From Methanothrix sp. (GTDB taxonomy: Archaea > Halobacteriota > Methanosarcinia > Methanotrichales > Methanotrichaceae), in the NCBI GenBank assembly GCA_029907715.1, contig JARYLI010000004.1, positions 62,001-126,000 on the forward strand: 64,000 nucleotides of DNA, read 5' to 3'. Below are positions 9,204-19,000 of this stretch, piece after piece; the stretch's first letter is position 1, and every line of letters starts with the position of its first letter. Position numbers and translations under genes: made by a program. The notes beneath the pieces are model-generated. The model was not told where the DNA came from. It worked only from the letters and a program-made list of their open reading frames with translations, and did not search any database.

Positions 9204-10222
9204 TGGTTGCGGGTCGGTCGAAATACAGAAATCTAATTTATTTTTTTATTTTAATATCCCCTTTTCTGGCGGCTGGTCTATCGCTCTTCATAGGCAGATA
9301 TCCCATAGATCCTGTGGATCTGTTTCATATTATTATATCCAATCTCACAGGCACTGAGGTGCGGTACCCAACGGCATACAGGACTGTCATCTTCGAGGTC
9401 CGTCTCCCGCGAATAATTCTCGGGCTGCTCGTTGGCGCTTCTCTATCTGCAGCAGGTGCGACCTTCCAGGGAATATTCAGAAATCCGCTTGTGAGCCCCT
9501 ACATACTCGGCATCTCGTCAGGGGCAGCATTCGGCGCCGCGCTTTCGATAGCGATCGTGCCTCAGTTTCCTGTTCAGATATCAGCATTGCTATTCAGCCT
9601 CATAGCCGTCGGTTTTGCATACTACATAGCGAGCTCCCGGGGCAGCACACCGGTGATATCCCTCATCCTGTCCGGTGTTATAGTATCGGCGATCTTCGAC
9701 TCAATGCTCTCGATAATCCAGATAGCAGTTAACGAACGGGCGTTGCAGAGCATAGTCTACTGGCTGATGGGCAGCCTTGGAGCCGCGAGCTGGTCCAGGG
9801 TAAACAGCGCGCTTCCGCTTGCAGCTGCTGGTATGATGATAATTTTTCTGCTGCGATGGAGGCTGAATGTCCTGGCACTTGGTGATGAGGAGGCCAGAGG
9901 TGTCGGCATGAACACGGATCTTTACAAGGCTCTCTTTGTTTTGGCCGCGGCACTTGCTGCTTCTGCAGTCGTCTCAGTCGTCGGGATAATCGGCTTCGTG
10001 GGGCTTGTTGTGCCGCACATGATCCGGATGTTATTCGGACCCGATCACACGCATCTGATTCCCCTATGCATGGCATTCGGAGCCACATTCATGGTGCTGG
10101 TGGACGACATCGCACGTGCTGGCATGGGCTTTGAGGTGCCCGTGGGCGTTATAACCACTCTTATAGGCGCGCCGTTCTTCGCATATCTCCTGAGAAGCAC
10201 ACGCAGCGGGGGATGGGAATGA
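9200..10222 (+). CDS. ABC importer 1, permease (FecCD/BtuC family)
   Basis: A 340-residue polytopic membrane protein with about ten hydrophobic segments. Family landmarks: LPRIILGLLVGASLSAAGA, the RNPLVSPYILGISSGAAFG loop, and GFVGLVVPHMIRMLFGPDH near the C terminus. It forms the channel of the importer as a dimer. ATG 9200 overlaps the stop of the binding-protein gene and has GGAGAAGG upstream. The ATPase gene overlaps its end (ATGA), so the three genes are one translation-coupled operon. Confidence 0.92.
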   Translation: MMVAGRSKYRNLIYFFILISPFLAAGLSLFIGRYPIDPVDLFHIIISNLTGTEVRYPTAYRTVIFEVRLPRIILGLLVGASLSAAGATFQGIFRNPLVSPYILGISSGAAFGAALSIAIVPQFPVQISALLFSLIAVGFAYYIASSRGSTPVISLILSGVIVSAIFDSMLSIIQIAVNERALQSIVYWLMGSLGAASWSRVNSALPLAAAGMMIIFLLRWRLNVLALGDEEARGVGMNTDLYKALFVLAAALAASAVVSVVGIIGFVGLVVPHMIRMLFGPDHTHLIPLCMAFGATFMVLVDDIARAGMGFEVPVGVITTLIGAPFFAYLLRSTRSGGWE

Positions 10223-11019
10223 CATCAAGCTGCGGGATCTCGATAGAGGGGCTCTCACTCAGCTACAACGGCAGGATCGTGCTGAATAATATCTTCATGC
10301 ATCTTGAGAGAGGCAAGGTCATAACATTTGTTGGGCCAAACGGCTGTGGCAAGACAACCCTGCTCAAGCTCATCAATGGCCTGCTTCCACCCACGAGCGG
10401 GAAGGTCTATGTGGACGGAAGAGATACGGGCTCGCTCAGCTCCAGAGATCTTGCAAGGCTGATCGGGCATGTGCCGCAGGCTCAGAGGGCGACGTTTCCA
10501 TTTACAGTTCTCGATGTTGTTCTGACCGGCCGTATGCCCCACCTCTCCCCGCTCTCCAGGCCGGGGAAGCGTGATCTTGAGAAGGCCTACAGGGCACTTG
10601 ATATGGTTGGCGCTCTGCATATTGCGGATCGCCCTTACACAGAGGTGAGCGGCGGAGAGCGCCAGCTTGCGATGATCGCAAGGGCGCTTGTTCAGGAGCC
10701 ATCTTTTTTGCTGCTGGATGAGCCGACATCGTACCTGGACTTCAGGAACCAGATAAGGATACTGAAGATAGTGACCGGGCTTGCAGCTAACGGCAGAATG
10801 ACCGTTGTGATGACCCTTCACGATCCCAACCATGCGCTGATGTTCTCAGACAGAATAGTCCTCATGAGGAAGATCGATGGCAACCCCTCGGATATGGAGA
10901 ATGTCGTTGCGATGGGCGAACCCCGAGATGTCATGACGCCTGATAACATCAGATCCGCTTACGGGATAGATGTCGAGATGCTCGAGATAAAGGGCAGAAT
11001 GCTTCTCTTCCCCCTCTGA
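10219..11019 (+). CDS. ABC importer 1, ATPase
   Basis: A 266-residue ABC ATPase of the FepC/BtuD class: Walker A GPNGCGKTT, signature VSGGERQLAMIAR, Walker B FLLLDEPTSYLD, switch histidine in MTLHDPNHA. ATG 10219 overlaps the permease stop; ATG 10213 is an equally possible start. The 3' end of this gene has been partly duplicated just downstream (11034-11093). Confidence 0.92.
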   Translation: MTSSCGISIEGLSLSYNGRIVLNNIFMHLERGKVITFVGPNGCGKTTLLKLINGLLPPTSGKVYVDGRDTGSLSSRDLARLIGHVPQAQRATFPFTVLDVVLTGRMPHLSPLSRPGKRDLEKAYRALDMVGALHIADRPYTEVSGGERQLAMIARALVQEPSFLLLDEPTSYLDFRNQIRILKIVTGLAANGRMTVVMTLHDPNHALMFSDRIVLMRKIDGNPSDMENVVAMGEPRDVMTPDNIRSAYGIDVEMLEIKGRMLLFPL

Positions 11020-11536
11020 ACCAAGCAGCAGATCGAGATACTCGAGGGGATCGGCATCGATAAAGGGCAGAATGCATCTCTCCCCCTGAAAAGTGCTGAA
11101 GGCGCTCTCCAGAGGTGCTGCAGTGCTCGATTCGGATCGGCGGGAACAACCGTGATGTTGAAAGACCAACCTGGATGGAAATTGCCAGCGTGCTCACAGC
11201 CCATCAAAGGGCTGTCGCATAAAAGTCCCACCAGCAGCACCCGCCCTTGTGTAATCTACGCGGATTTGGGATAATCGGATTGAGGCGTATGGATTGCTGA
11301 GGCGCTATTACAATCCCAAATCCTGAATCAGCCTCATTCTTTTGGCATGCCTCTGCCGTTGACATGCAGGGTTTTGAGATGTCCTCAGGATGCTTCCAGA
11401 GTTCATCCCAAACCACAGGGCGCAGTTAGTAAATATTTTAAATTAATCTACATACTCTAAGCCCATAACTATATTCTATTTCGATCAAAATTATATTCTC
11501 TGAGAGAAATCGACGCTCTGAGGTATCTGAGTGAGG
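11020..11536. other. Gene-free stretch with a duplicated ATPase 3' end
   Basis: About 517 bases. Positions 11034-11045 and 11060-11090 repeat the last codons of the ATPase gene (10975-11018): GAGATRCTCGAG and ATAAAGGGCAGAATGC recur in the same order, followed by TCTC and CCCCCT tracts and TGA. The rest shows no gene. From about 11420 the sequence becomes AT-rich (AAATATTTTAAATTAATC) and probably holds the promoter of the now broken phosphatase gene. Confidence 0.6.
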
Positions 11537-11900
11537 ATGTTACTATATACACTTCTGAGCCTGATGGTTGCACTCTCGTGCACATCTGCCAGTGCTGGAT
11601 AAAGATGATCTCGGGGATTCTCATGCCAGGAATGTGATTCTGATGATCAGGGATGGCATGGGGCTTTCACATGAGACGATGGCCAGGATTGAGAGGGCCG
11701 ACTGGAACCTCTCCAGATACTCAGAGACACAGCTCCAAATGGACAGCATGGAACACACTGGATTTCTGAGGACATTCAGTGCGAACTCCTTTGTCACCGA
11801 CTCCGCACCGGCATCGACAGCAATGGCCACAGCTCGCAAGACAAACATCTGTTCCGAGAACCTGAGAGCTGTGGATATCAACGCTTTACAGCGGAACTGA
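11537..11900 (+). pseudogene. Alkaline phosphatase, frameshifted and truncated
   Basis: The start codon at 11537 opens a signal peptide (MLLYTLLSLMVALSCTSASA) that runs into a stop after 21 codons. Alkaline phosphatase sequence continues in another frame (ARNVILMIRDGMG, then the nucleophile motif VTDSAPASTAMATARKT) and ends at 11900, where the family would continue for some 300 residues more. So one frameshift lies near 11595-11600 and the C-terminal two thirds are gone. In the motif the usual TG is TA before RKT. The product cannot be functional. Confidence 0.75.
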
Positions 11901-12008
11901 AATCACATCTATAATCCAAAACAACAGACTTTTTTAGATCCAGTAATGCTTAAATAATACATTATCTCATGATATGTAAAAATAGTATTAAAAAGAGGGA
12001 GGACGAAA

Positions 12009-13040
12009 ATGAATCATCTGAAAAGAAAGATGATTGTAATCTCCTTAGTACTATTATTTGTACTGGGAAGCACATATGCAGGTCCATGGGATCTCAACCC
12101 CGGAAAGGAGGCGCTGAAGCACACGCATCACTCGGAGGGGGATGTGACAGGAGAGGGCTTTGTGATGGTGTATCAGAACATCAACACCAATAACCTCTCA
12201 GCTGTCGAGTACATGCACGGCAGCGGATCATTCGATGTGGCGGATATAATAGACTCGCAGCAGAAGACTGGACATGGTGGGTCTTACTACTATCAGAGTC
12301 TTGCAAATGGGAAGATAGTGCCTGAGTGGAAGCAGCAATGGACCGGCGCGAACAGTGTCATCAAGCTCACCAGGCAGAGCGACATGACACAGTCGCCGAT
12401 GACCTTCGCATACGGCACAGGATGGTATGCATCACATCCGATAACTTACAACTCCCTTCTTAAGGACAGAACCGTCGCGAAGAGCTACCAGGAGGGGAGC
12501 ATGATGCTCCACCAGCTCGAGTACGCACGTGGATTCGTGGGCGATATGGCTGTCGAGCTGAACTGCACCGGACCCACGGAGACTAAGGATGGATACGGCC
12601 TCGCGAGCATGAAGCTCGAGGACAAGGTCATCCAGGGCACTGTGCAGATCGCGGAGCTCCTAACGAATCCACAGACTTTAAAGTCGGCTTCTAAGAAGGT
12701 AGATAAAACTACAAAAACGTATTACACACCATCTTCATCGATGAAGGCTCTGGGTGTGAAGGGTGCTCTCATCGAGATCGATGAGAACTACATCGGCAAC
12801 TTCGATATACAGAGGAACATGAAGCTGGAGGTCACGAAATCCAAGGCGGTGACGATGGAGGACTGGCTCCCGTGCTGCATGGGCGGGTTCTTCGATGTTC
12901 CTGATTACAGCAAGGCGAACAAGGGGCAGATAGGTATCTTCGACTGCACATGCAGGAATACCTCAATAAGCACCTTCAAGCCAGCCTGGAACGGCACGAT
13001 CGCGCAGTTCCCCACAGGAAAGTATCAGTACGTCCCCTGA
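12009..13040 (+). CDS. Exported protein of unknown function
   Basis: A 343-residue protein with a signal peptide (residues 1-24, ending STYAG) and no transmembrane anchor. I do not recognise a family. Visible features: a histidine-rich start of the mature chain (KHTHHSEGD), a Tyr/Gly/Ser-rich middle, and cysteine pairs near the C terminus (PCCMGG and DCTCRN) that could form disulfides or bind metal. GGGAGG lies about 7 bases before the ATG. It stands between two metal-type ABC importers, so a role as surface receptor or metal-binding partner is conceivable, but this is only guilt by association. Confidence 0.75.
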   Translation: MNHLKRKMIVISLVLLFVLGSTYAGPWDLNPGKEALKHTHHSEGDVTGEGFVMVYQNINTNNLSAVEYMHGSGSFDVADIIDSQQKTGHGGSYYYQSLANGKIVPEWKQQWTGANSVIKLTRQSDMTQSPMTFAYGTGWYASHPITYNSLLKDRTVAKSYQEGSMMLHQLEYARGFVGDMAVELNCTGPTETKDGYGLASMKLEDKVIQGTVQIAELLTNPQTLKSASKKVDKTTKTYYTPSSSMKALGVKGALIEIDENYIGNFDIQRNMKLEVTKSKAVTMEDWLPCCMGGFFDVPDYSKANKGQIGIFDCTCRNTSISTFKPAWNGTIAQFPTGKYQYVP

Positions 13041-13147
13041 GGGGATCTCAATTTATTTTTAATTGACACAGAATACAAAATACTTATTAACTTAAACAGC
13101 AAATGACGCATTGGGTGATAATAATATCGAATAAAGGGGAATATGTT

Positions 13148-14218
13148 ATGATTAAATGGATCTCATATTCAGTATTGCTTTTACTGATTGTTACATCGTT
13201 CTGCTCAGGCGCCGAGTATCCGATGACCATCACCGACTCCGCAGGGCGTGAGGTCACCATACAGATGCCTGTGGAGAGGATCATAGTGCTGAACTCCGAC
13301 GCGGCAGAGGCTGTGACCATTCTGGGGGCAGCAGATAAGATCGTGGGGATATCGGACAGCGTGAAGAACAAGGCGTACTACTTCCCCGCCCTGAAGAACA
13401 GGCAGAGCGTGGGAAAGTGGAACGAGCCTGACTACGAGATGATAGGGGAGATCGCAAGGAGCGGTGATAGGATCGTTCCAAACATAATCGTGATAAGCTA
13501 CACGTATCCGGATAAGCCCTACGGCATAGTGGAGGTGGCAAAGAGGCTGGAGCCATTCGAAGGCATCACTGCAATCGGCCTGGACTTCTACAAGCCGGAG
13601 AACATGACGAAGGAGATAGAGCTCCTCGGCAGGATCCTCGGAAAGGAGGCGGAGGCGCAGCGCTTCATAGAGTGGTACGAGGAGAAGCAGGCGGATGTTG
13701 AGAACGCTGTGGCGAACAGGAACGTTCCAAAGGTCTACGTGGAGTGGACATCGAAGGGTGGAGAGCTCACAACGATGGGCACCGGCTCAGGCGCAGCGCA
13801 GCTTGTCTCAATGGCGAGGGGCTACAGCGTAGCGAATGATCTGAAGGATGCGTATCCAAAGATCGGGTGGGAGTGGGTGATCTCAAAGAATCCTGATGTT
13901 ATAATAAAGAGATCGACATCCACCCAGCTCGGCTGGGAAAAACCGCCATCGACCGATTCGGTGAATCTGGAGAACACGCTCAACGAGATCCTCGGAAGGA
14001 GCGGTGCAGCAAGCGTGAACGCTGTGAAGAACAACAGGGTCTACGTGGTCAACTGGGAGATCATGGCCGGACTGGATGATGTTGTCGGTCTCACGTATCT
14101 TGCGAAGATCCTCCATCCTGAGGTGAATCTGGATCCGGAGGGCGTTTACAGCGAGTACCTGGAGTTCCTGGGTTTGAAATATCCGGAGAACAGGATATTC
14201 GTGTACCCTGAAGTGTAA
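13148..14218 (+). CDS. ABC importer 2, substrate-binding protein
   Basis: A 356-residue exported protein of the same iron/corrinoid binding family as the one at 8.2 kb: a signal peptide followed by ITDSAGREVTIQMPVERIIV. The two proteins are clearly related but diverged, so the importers probably have different substrates or affinities. The start at ATG 13148 opens the signal peptide and has AAGGGGA upstream; the frame remains open to 13103. The permease gene follows after 18 bases. Confidence 0.88.
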   Translation: MIKWISYSVLLLLIVTSFCSGAEYPMTITDSAGREVTIQMPVERIIVLNSDAAEAVTILGAADKIVGISDSVKNKAYYFPALKNRQSVGKWNEPDYEMIGEIARSGDRIVPNIIVISYTYPDKPYGIVEVAKRLEPFEGITAIGLDFYKPENMTKEIELLGRILGKEAEAQRFIEWYEEKQADVENAVANRNVPKVYVEWTSKGGELTTMGTGSGAAQLVSMARGYSVANDLKDAYPKIGWEWVISKNPDVIIKRSTSTQLGWEKPPSTDSVNLENTLNEILGRSGAASVNAVKNNRVYVVNWEIMAGLDDVVGLTYLAKILHPEVNLDPEGVYSEYLEFLGLKYPENRIFVYPEV

Positions 14219-14236
14219 CGGAGACTCTTGACATAA

Positions 14237-15304
14237 ATGGACTGCATGCAATCGAGAATCGCCCTGAAGGAGGAATACACCAGATTCGTGGGGAGAAAGC
14301 TGCTGTTTCTGGCAGCGATCTCCCTTTGCATAATAGCAGTCGCGGGCGTCTCCGCGACGCTGGGATCTGCGAACCTCTCTGTCTTCGAGGTCTACAGCGC
14401 GATACTCGCCAGGGCATTCCCCGGGCATTTCGAGACGACGTGGTTTGCGGATACGATCGTGTGGGGGCTGAGGCTCCACAGGATCATGATGGGGGTGGTG
14501 GCGGGCGCCGGGCTCGGGATCGCAGGGGCTGTGATGCAGGGCATACTGAAGAATCCACTGGCCAGCCCGTTCACGCTCGGCATATCATCCGCAGCCTCAT
14601 TCGGCGCAGCGCTCGCCATAATCCTGGGAGCCGGGTTCGCGGGCGGCGAGTACCTCATAATAGGAAACGCGTTCGTCTTCACACTTCTTGCGACCTTTGC
14701 GGTTTACGGTCTGGCCAAGTACAAGGGGATAACGCCCGAGACCATGATCCTCGCGGGCATCGCGATCATGTACTTCTTCTCGGCGATGACCTCCTTTCTC
14801 CAGTATGTCGGGAGAGCAGAGCAGGTCCAGGAGGTCGTATTCTGGATGATGGGCTCTCTCGGAAGATCGTCGTGGGAGAAGGTCTATGCATCAGCGCTTG
14901 TAATTATCATCTGTCTTCCGTATCTGATCCTGAAGTCGTGGGACATAAACGCGATAGGCGCAGGTGACGAGACAGCGAAGAGCCTGGGCGTGAACGTCGA
15001 GCGGACGCGCGTTCTTTCCATGGTCTTTGCGTCTCTCATAACAGCGAGCGTTATATGCTTCACGGGCACCATCGGATTTATAGGCCTCGTGGCGCCACAC
15101 ATGACCAGGATGGTCCTAGGCGGGGATCACAGGTTTCTCCTCCCGGGATCCGCGCTCATGGGCGCTCTCCTACTTCTCGCCGCGGACACGCTCGCCAGGA
15201 CTGTTCTGGCGCCCGTGATACTGCCTGTTGGCATAATGACATCGTTCCTGGGGGTGCCGTTCTTTGTTTATCTGTTCCTGAAAAGGAGGAAGGAGTTTTG
15301 GTGA
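14237..15304 (+). CDS. ABC importer 2, permease (FecCD/BtuC family)
   Basis: A 355-residue membrane protein with the same landmarks as the first permease: LGIAGAVMQGILKNPLASPF, LGISSAASFGAAL and GFIGLVAPHMTRMVLGGDHR. About ten transmembrane segments. ATG 14246 is an alternative start. Its TGA overlaps the GTG start of the ATPase gene, so the two are translationally coupled. Confidence 0.92.
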   Translation: MDCMQSRIALKEEYTRFVGRKLLFLAAISLCIIAVAGVSATLGSANLSVFEVYSAILARAFPGHFETTWFADTIVWGLRLHRIMMGVVAGAGLGIAGAVMQGILKNPLASPFTLGISSAASFGAALAIILGAGFAGGEYLIIGNAFVFTLLATFAVYGLAKYKGITPETMILAGIAIMYFFSAMTSFLQYVGRAEQVQEVVFWMMGSLGRSSWEKVYASALVIIICLPYLILKSWDINAIGAGDETAKSLGVNVERTRVLSMVFASLITASVICFTGTIGFIGLVAPHMTRMVLGGDHRFLLPGSALMGALLLLAADTLARTVLAPVILPVGIMTSFLGVPFFVYLFLKRRKEFW

Positions 15305-16083
15305 AGATCACCATACAGAATGTATCATTCAGCTACGGCTCCAGTCTGATTCTGAACGACCTGAACCTGGTCGTCGGGGATTCCGAGATTCTGGGCCTCG
15401 TCGGCCCAAACGGCTCCGGCAAGACCACCCTGATAAAGTGCATCGACAGGATACTGAAGCCGAGGGGGAGCATACTCCTCGACGGCAGGGATCTCACCTT
15501 GATGAGCAGGGGTGAGATCGCAAGGGAGATAGGCTACGTCCCGCAGTCGGGAAGCGGCGCGATGGGCACCACAGTCTTCGAGACGATACTCATGGGGAGA
15601 AAGCCTCACATCAGCTGGCGGGTATCTGATAGAGACCTGGAGATCGTAACAGAGGTCATAGAGCTCCTCCATCTAGAGGATCTTGCGATGCGCGAGTTCG
15701 GCCAGCTCAGCGGCGGTCAGAGGCAGAAGGTCCTCATAGCGCGAGCCCTTGCCCAGGAGCCGTCCGTCCTTCTTTTAGATGAACCAACATCAAATCTGGA
15801 CATGAAGCACCAGCTGGAGGTCATGGAGATCATCAGGGAGATGGTTCAGAGGAAGAGGATCTCCGCGGTCATGGCGGTCCATGATCTCAATCTGGCTGCC
15901 AGATTCGTCGACAAGCTCGCAGTGCTCAAAAATGGCAGGATATGGGCTGCCGGCGACGCATCATCCCTCCTCACACCTGAGATGCTGCGTGAGGTCTACA
16001 GCGTGGAGGCGGTGGTCATGCAGCTCGAGCGGCCCTTTGTAATCCCCATAAGATCACTCAACGGAGGGTTTGCATGCGAGTGA
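15301..16083 (+). CDS. ABC importer 2, ATPase
   Basis: A 260-residue ABC ATPase: Walker A GPNGSGKTT, signature LSGGQRQKVLIAR, Walker B VLLLDEPTSNLD, switch region AVHDLNLAARF. The open frame extends 246 bases upstream inside the permease gene, but homology begins at VKITIQNVSF, so I use GTG 15301, which overlaps the permease stop (GTGA) and follows an AAGGAGG-type site. Its end overlaps the cobN-like gene by ten bases, tying importer 2 to the chelatase large subunit in one operon. Confidence 0.92.
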   Translation: MKITIQNVSFSYGSSLILNDLNLVVGDSEILGLVGPNGSGKTTLIKCIDRILKPRGSILLDGRDLTLMSRGEIAREIGYVPQSGSGAMGTTVFETILMGRKPHISWRVSDRDLEIVTEVIELLHLEDLAMREFGQLSGGQRQKVLIARALAQEPSVLLLDEPTSNLDMKHQLEVMEIIREMVQRKRISAVMAVHDLNLAARFVDKLAVLKNGRIWAAGDASSLLTPEMLREVYSVEAVVMQLERPFVIPIRSLNGGFACE

Positions 16084-19000
16084 GGGCGCTGACATGGGCT
16101 AGCGACAAAGCGCTGCTTGTCCAGGCCGGCGCAGAGCTCGGGATTGATCTAAAAGCCTGGTCTGTCCAGGAGCTGTTAGATCCGGATACCCTGGAGGAGT
16201 GCAGGAGATCTCTGAACGAGGCGGATGTCATCCTCGTGCATCCAACGCATGATGGCAGGTTTGATGAGCTCCTGGAGACCGGGAAACCGGTCATAGCGTT
16301 CGGCTTCGATCCTGCGCTCTGGTCTTTCTCCCGGGGTGTCTCTCAGAAGGTCGTGGCCACTGTGAATGCGTATGTGGTCTACGGTGGCCTGGAGAACATC
16401 AGGAACATGCTTCTCTACATAGGCAGAGAGGTCCTGGGTCTCGATCTCCCCTGCAGAGAACCTCAGGAGACGCTCTGGCAGGGGATATACCATCCGGATT
16501 CCGGGAAAGCGTTCAGCACGATCGAGGAGTACCTGGAGTGGAGGCCGTTCAGACATGAGCACACCGTGGGGATACTGTTCTTCAGGACATACTGGGCGAA
16601 CGGGGATCTGGAGATCGTGGATCATCTCATAAGATCCCTGGAGAAGGAGTTCAATGTGATCGCTGCCTTCGGTCTCGGCAGCGTGGGATCAAAGCAGCCG
16701 GATGCGAAGCCAATAGATCAGGTGGTCAGGGAGTTCCTCTCAGGGCGCGTGGACCTGATCATAAATCTCCAGTCCGTCTTCCATGCTGGAAGCGTTGAGG
16801 TTTCAATAAGATCTCTGGAGGAGATCGATGTGCCCGTACTGCATCCTCTGACGCTGTATCACAAGACAGAGGATGAGTGGAGGGAGGACATAAAGGGGAT
16901 GGATCCGGCAGAGATCGGATGGTCCCTGGCCCTACCGGAGTTCGAGGGGCTTATAGAGAACATACCGGTGGGTGTTGCAGCCAGAAGGGAGATGTGGGGG
17001 GACGAGGTCGAGATTCATTATCCTGTAGAGGAGCGTGTTGAGAAGCTTGTCAGAAGAATCCGCTCATGGATACGACTCAGATCGAAGCCCAGGTCTGAGA
17101 GAAGGATAGCGTTCGTACTGCACAACAGCCCCTGCGCCTCTGTGGAGGCCACGGTGGGAGCGGCAGCGCATCTCGATTCTCTTGAGAGCGTGGCGCGGAT
17201 AATTTCCAGACTCGCAGAGCTCGGATACACGCTGGATTCCTTTCCGAAGAGCGGTAAGGAGCTGATAGAGGACATACTGAATCACAAGGCGATCTCTGAG
17301 TTCAGGTGGACGACTGTTCAGGAGATAGTGAGCAGGGGCGGAGCGCTGGCGCTTGTGGATCAGGAAAAGTACAGCGAATGGTTCAGCGAGCTCCCGGAGG
17401 AGAGCAGAACTCGGATCTGGAGCGCATGGGGAAGGCCGCCGGGCGAGCCCAGGGATGGGGTGCCGGTGCCCATGGTTTATCAGGGAAAGATCGTCGTCAC
17501 CGGAAGGAGGTACGGGAATGTCGTGGTCTGCGTCCAGCCGAAGAGAGGGTGTGCAGGGGCGAGATGCGATGGCCAGGCGTGCAGGATCCTCCACGATCCT
17601 GAGATCCCGCCGCCGCATCAGTACCTGGCGACATACAGGTATCTTCAGAAAGATTTCGGCGCAGATGTCATAATACACGTGGGAACACACGGAAACCTCG
17701 AGTTCCTCCCGGGAAAGTCTGTTGCTCTGTCTCAGAACTGCTTCCCCGATATCGCGATAGGCGATACACCGCATCTCTACATCTACAACTCCGATAATCC
17801 TCCGGAGGGGACCGTTGCGAAGCGCAGGAGCTACGCGGTGATCGTGGATCACATGCAGACCGTGATGACAACCGCTGGTCTCTACGGCGAGCTCAAGGAG
17901 CTGGACGAGAGGATAGCGGAGTACAGAAAGGCTGAGGATCACGGGAGAAAACACGCTCTGAAGCACATAATCCTGGAGCTTCTGGAGAGATCAAATCTCG
18001 CAGAGGAGCTTGGGGCTGATCCTGAAGATCACAATTTTGAGGAGATCATTGAAAGAGCGCATGCAAAGCTCTCTGAGATATACAGCTCATACATTCCAGA
18101 TGGCATGCACATCTTCGGCGAGGTTCCGCAGGGCGAAAAGAGGGTGGAGATGATAAGCGCCATCACAAAGCCGCTGGTTAAGAGCGCTGCAGATCTCAGA
18201 GATGCTGTCAGGGCTGTTCTTAGCGGCGAGGATGCAGATCCTGAGGTGAGGGAGATCGTCCTGGACATATCCAGGCGGATGGATGAGTCAGATGAGATGG
18301 GGAGCTTGATGCACGCGGTCGATGGCGGGTTCGTCAGGCCAGGCCCATCAGGACTGATCACAAGAGGTAGGCCGGAGGTGCTGCCGACCGGCAGGAACAT
18401 GTACTCACTGGACCCGGGGAACATCCCGACGCAGGCAGCAGCTCTTGTGGGCAAACAGCTCGCTGAGAAGCTTCTGGAGAGATACAGGAAAGAGCACGGG
18501 AGATGGCCTGAGAACGTGGCGATGTACTGGATGGCCAGCGACATAATGTGGTCTGACGGGGAGCAGCTGGCACAGATGTTTTATCTTCTGGGCGTGGAGC
18601 CGGTGTGGAGGGGCGGAAGGGTAAGCGGGTACAGGATAATGCCTCTGGAGGATCTCAAACGACCCCGTATAGATCTCACTGTCCGCGTATCCGGCATCAC
18701 GAGGGACTGTTTCATGGGATGCATAGAGCTTCTCGATTCTGCGATACAGGATGTGGCATCTCTGGATGAACCGCCTGAGATGAATTATGTGAGAAAGCAC
18801 ATGATCGAGAGCGGGGATGGGAGGGCTCTGAGGATCTTTGCAAGCCCCCCTGGGACCTACGGGAGCGGCGTGAACCTGGCGGTGTATGCCTCGGCATGGA
18901 AGGACGATAAGGATCTTACGGATGTGTTCATGCAGTGGAACAGCTATGCCTACGGGAAGGACATCTTCGGAGATCCAGCGCCAGGAGCGCTGAAGAAGAT

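Noticed and set aside
17064-17966. 300-residue minus-strand frame inside cobN
   Set aside because: Antisense shadow; CobN is certain on the other strand.
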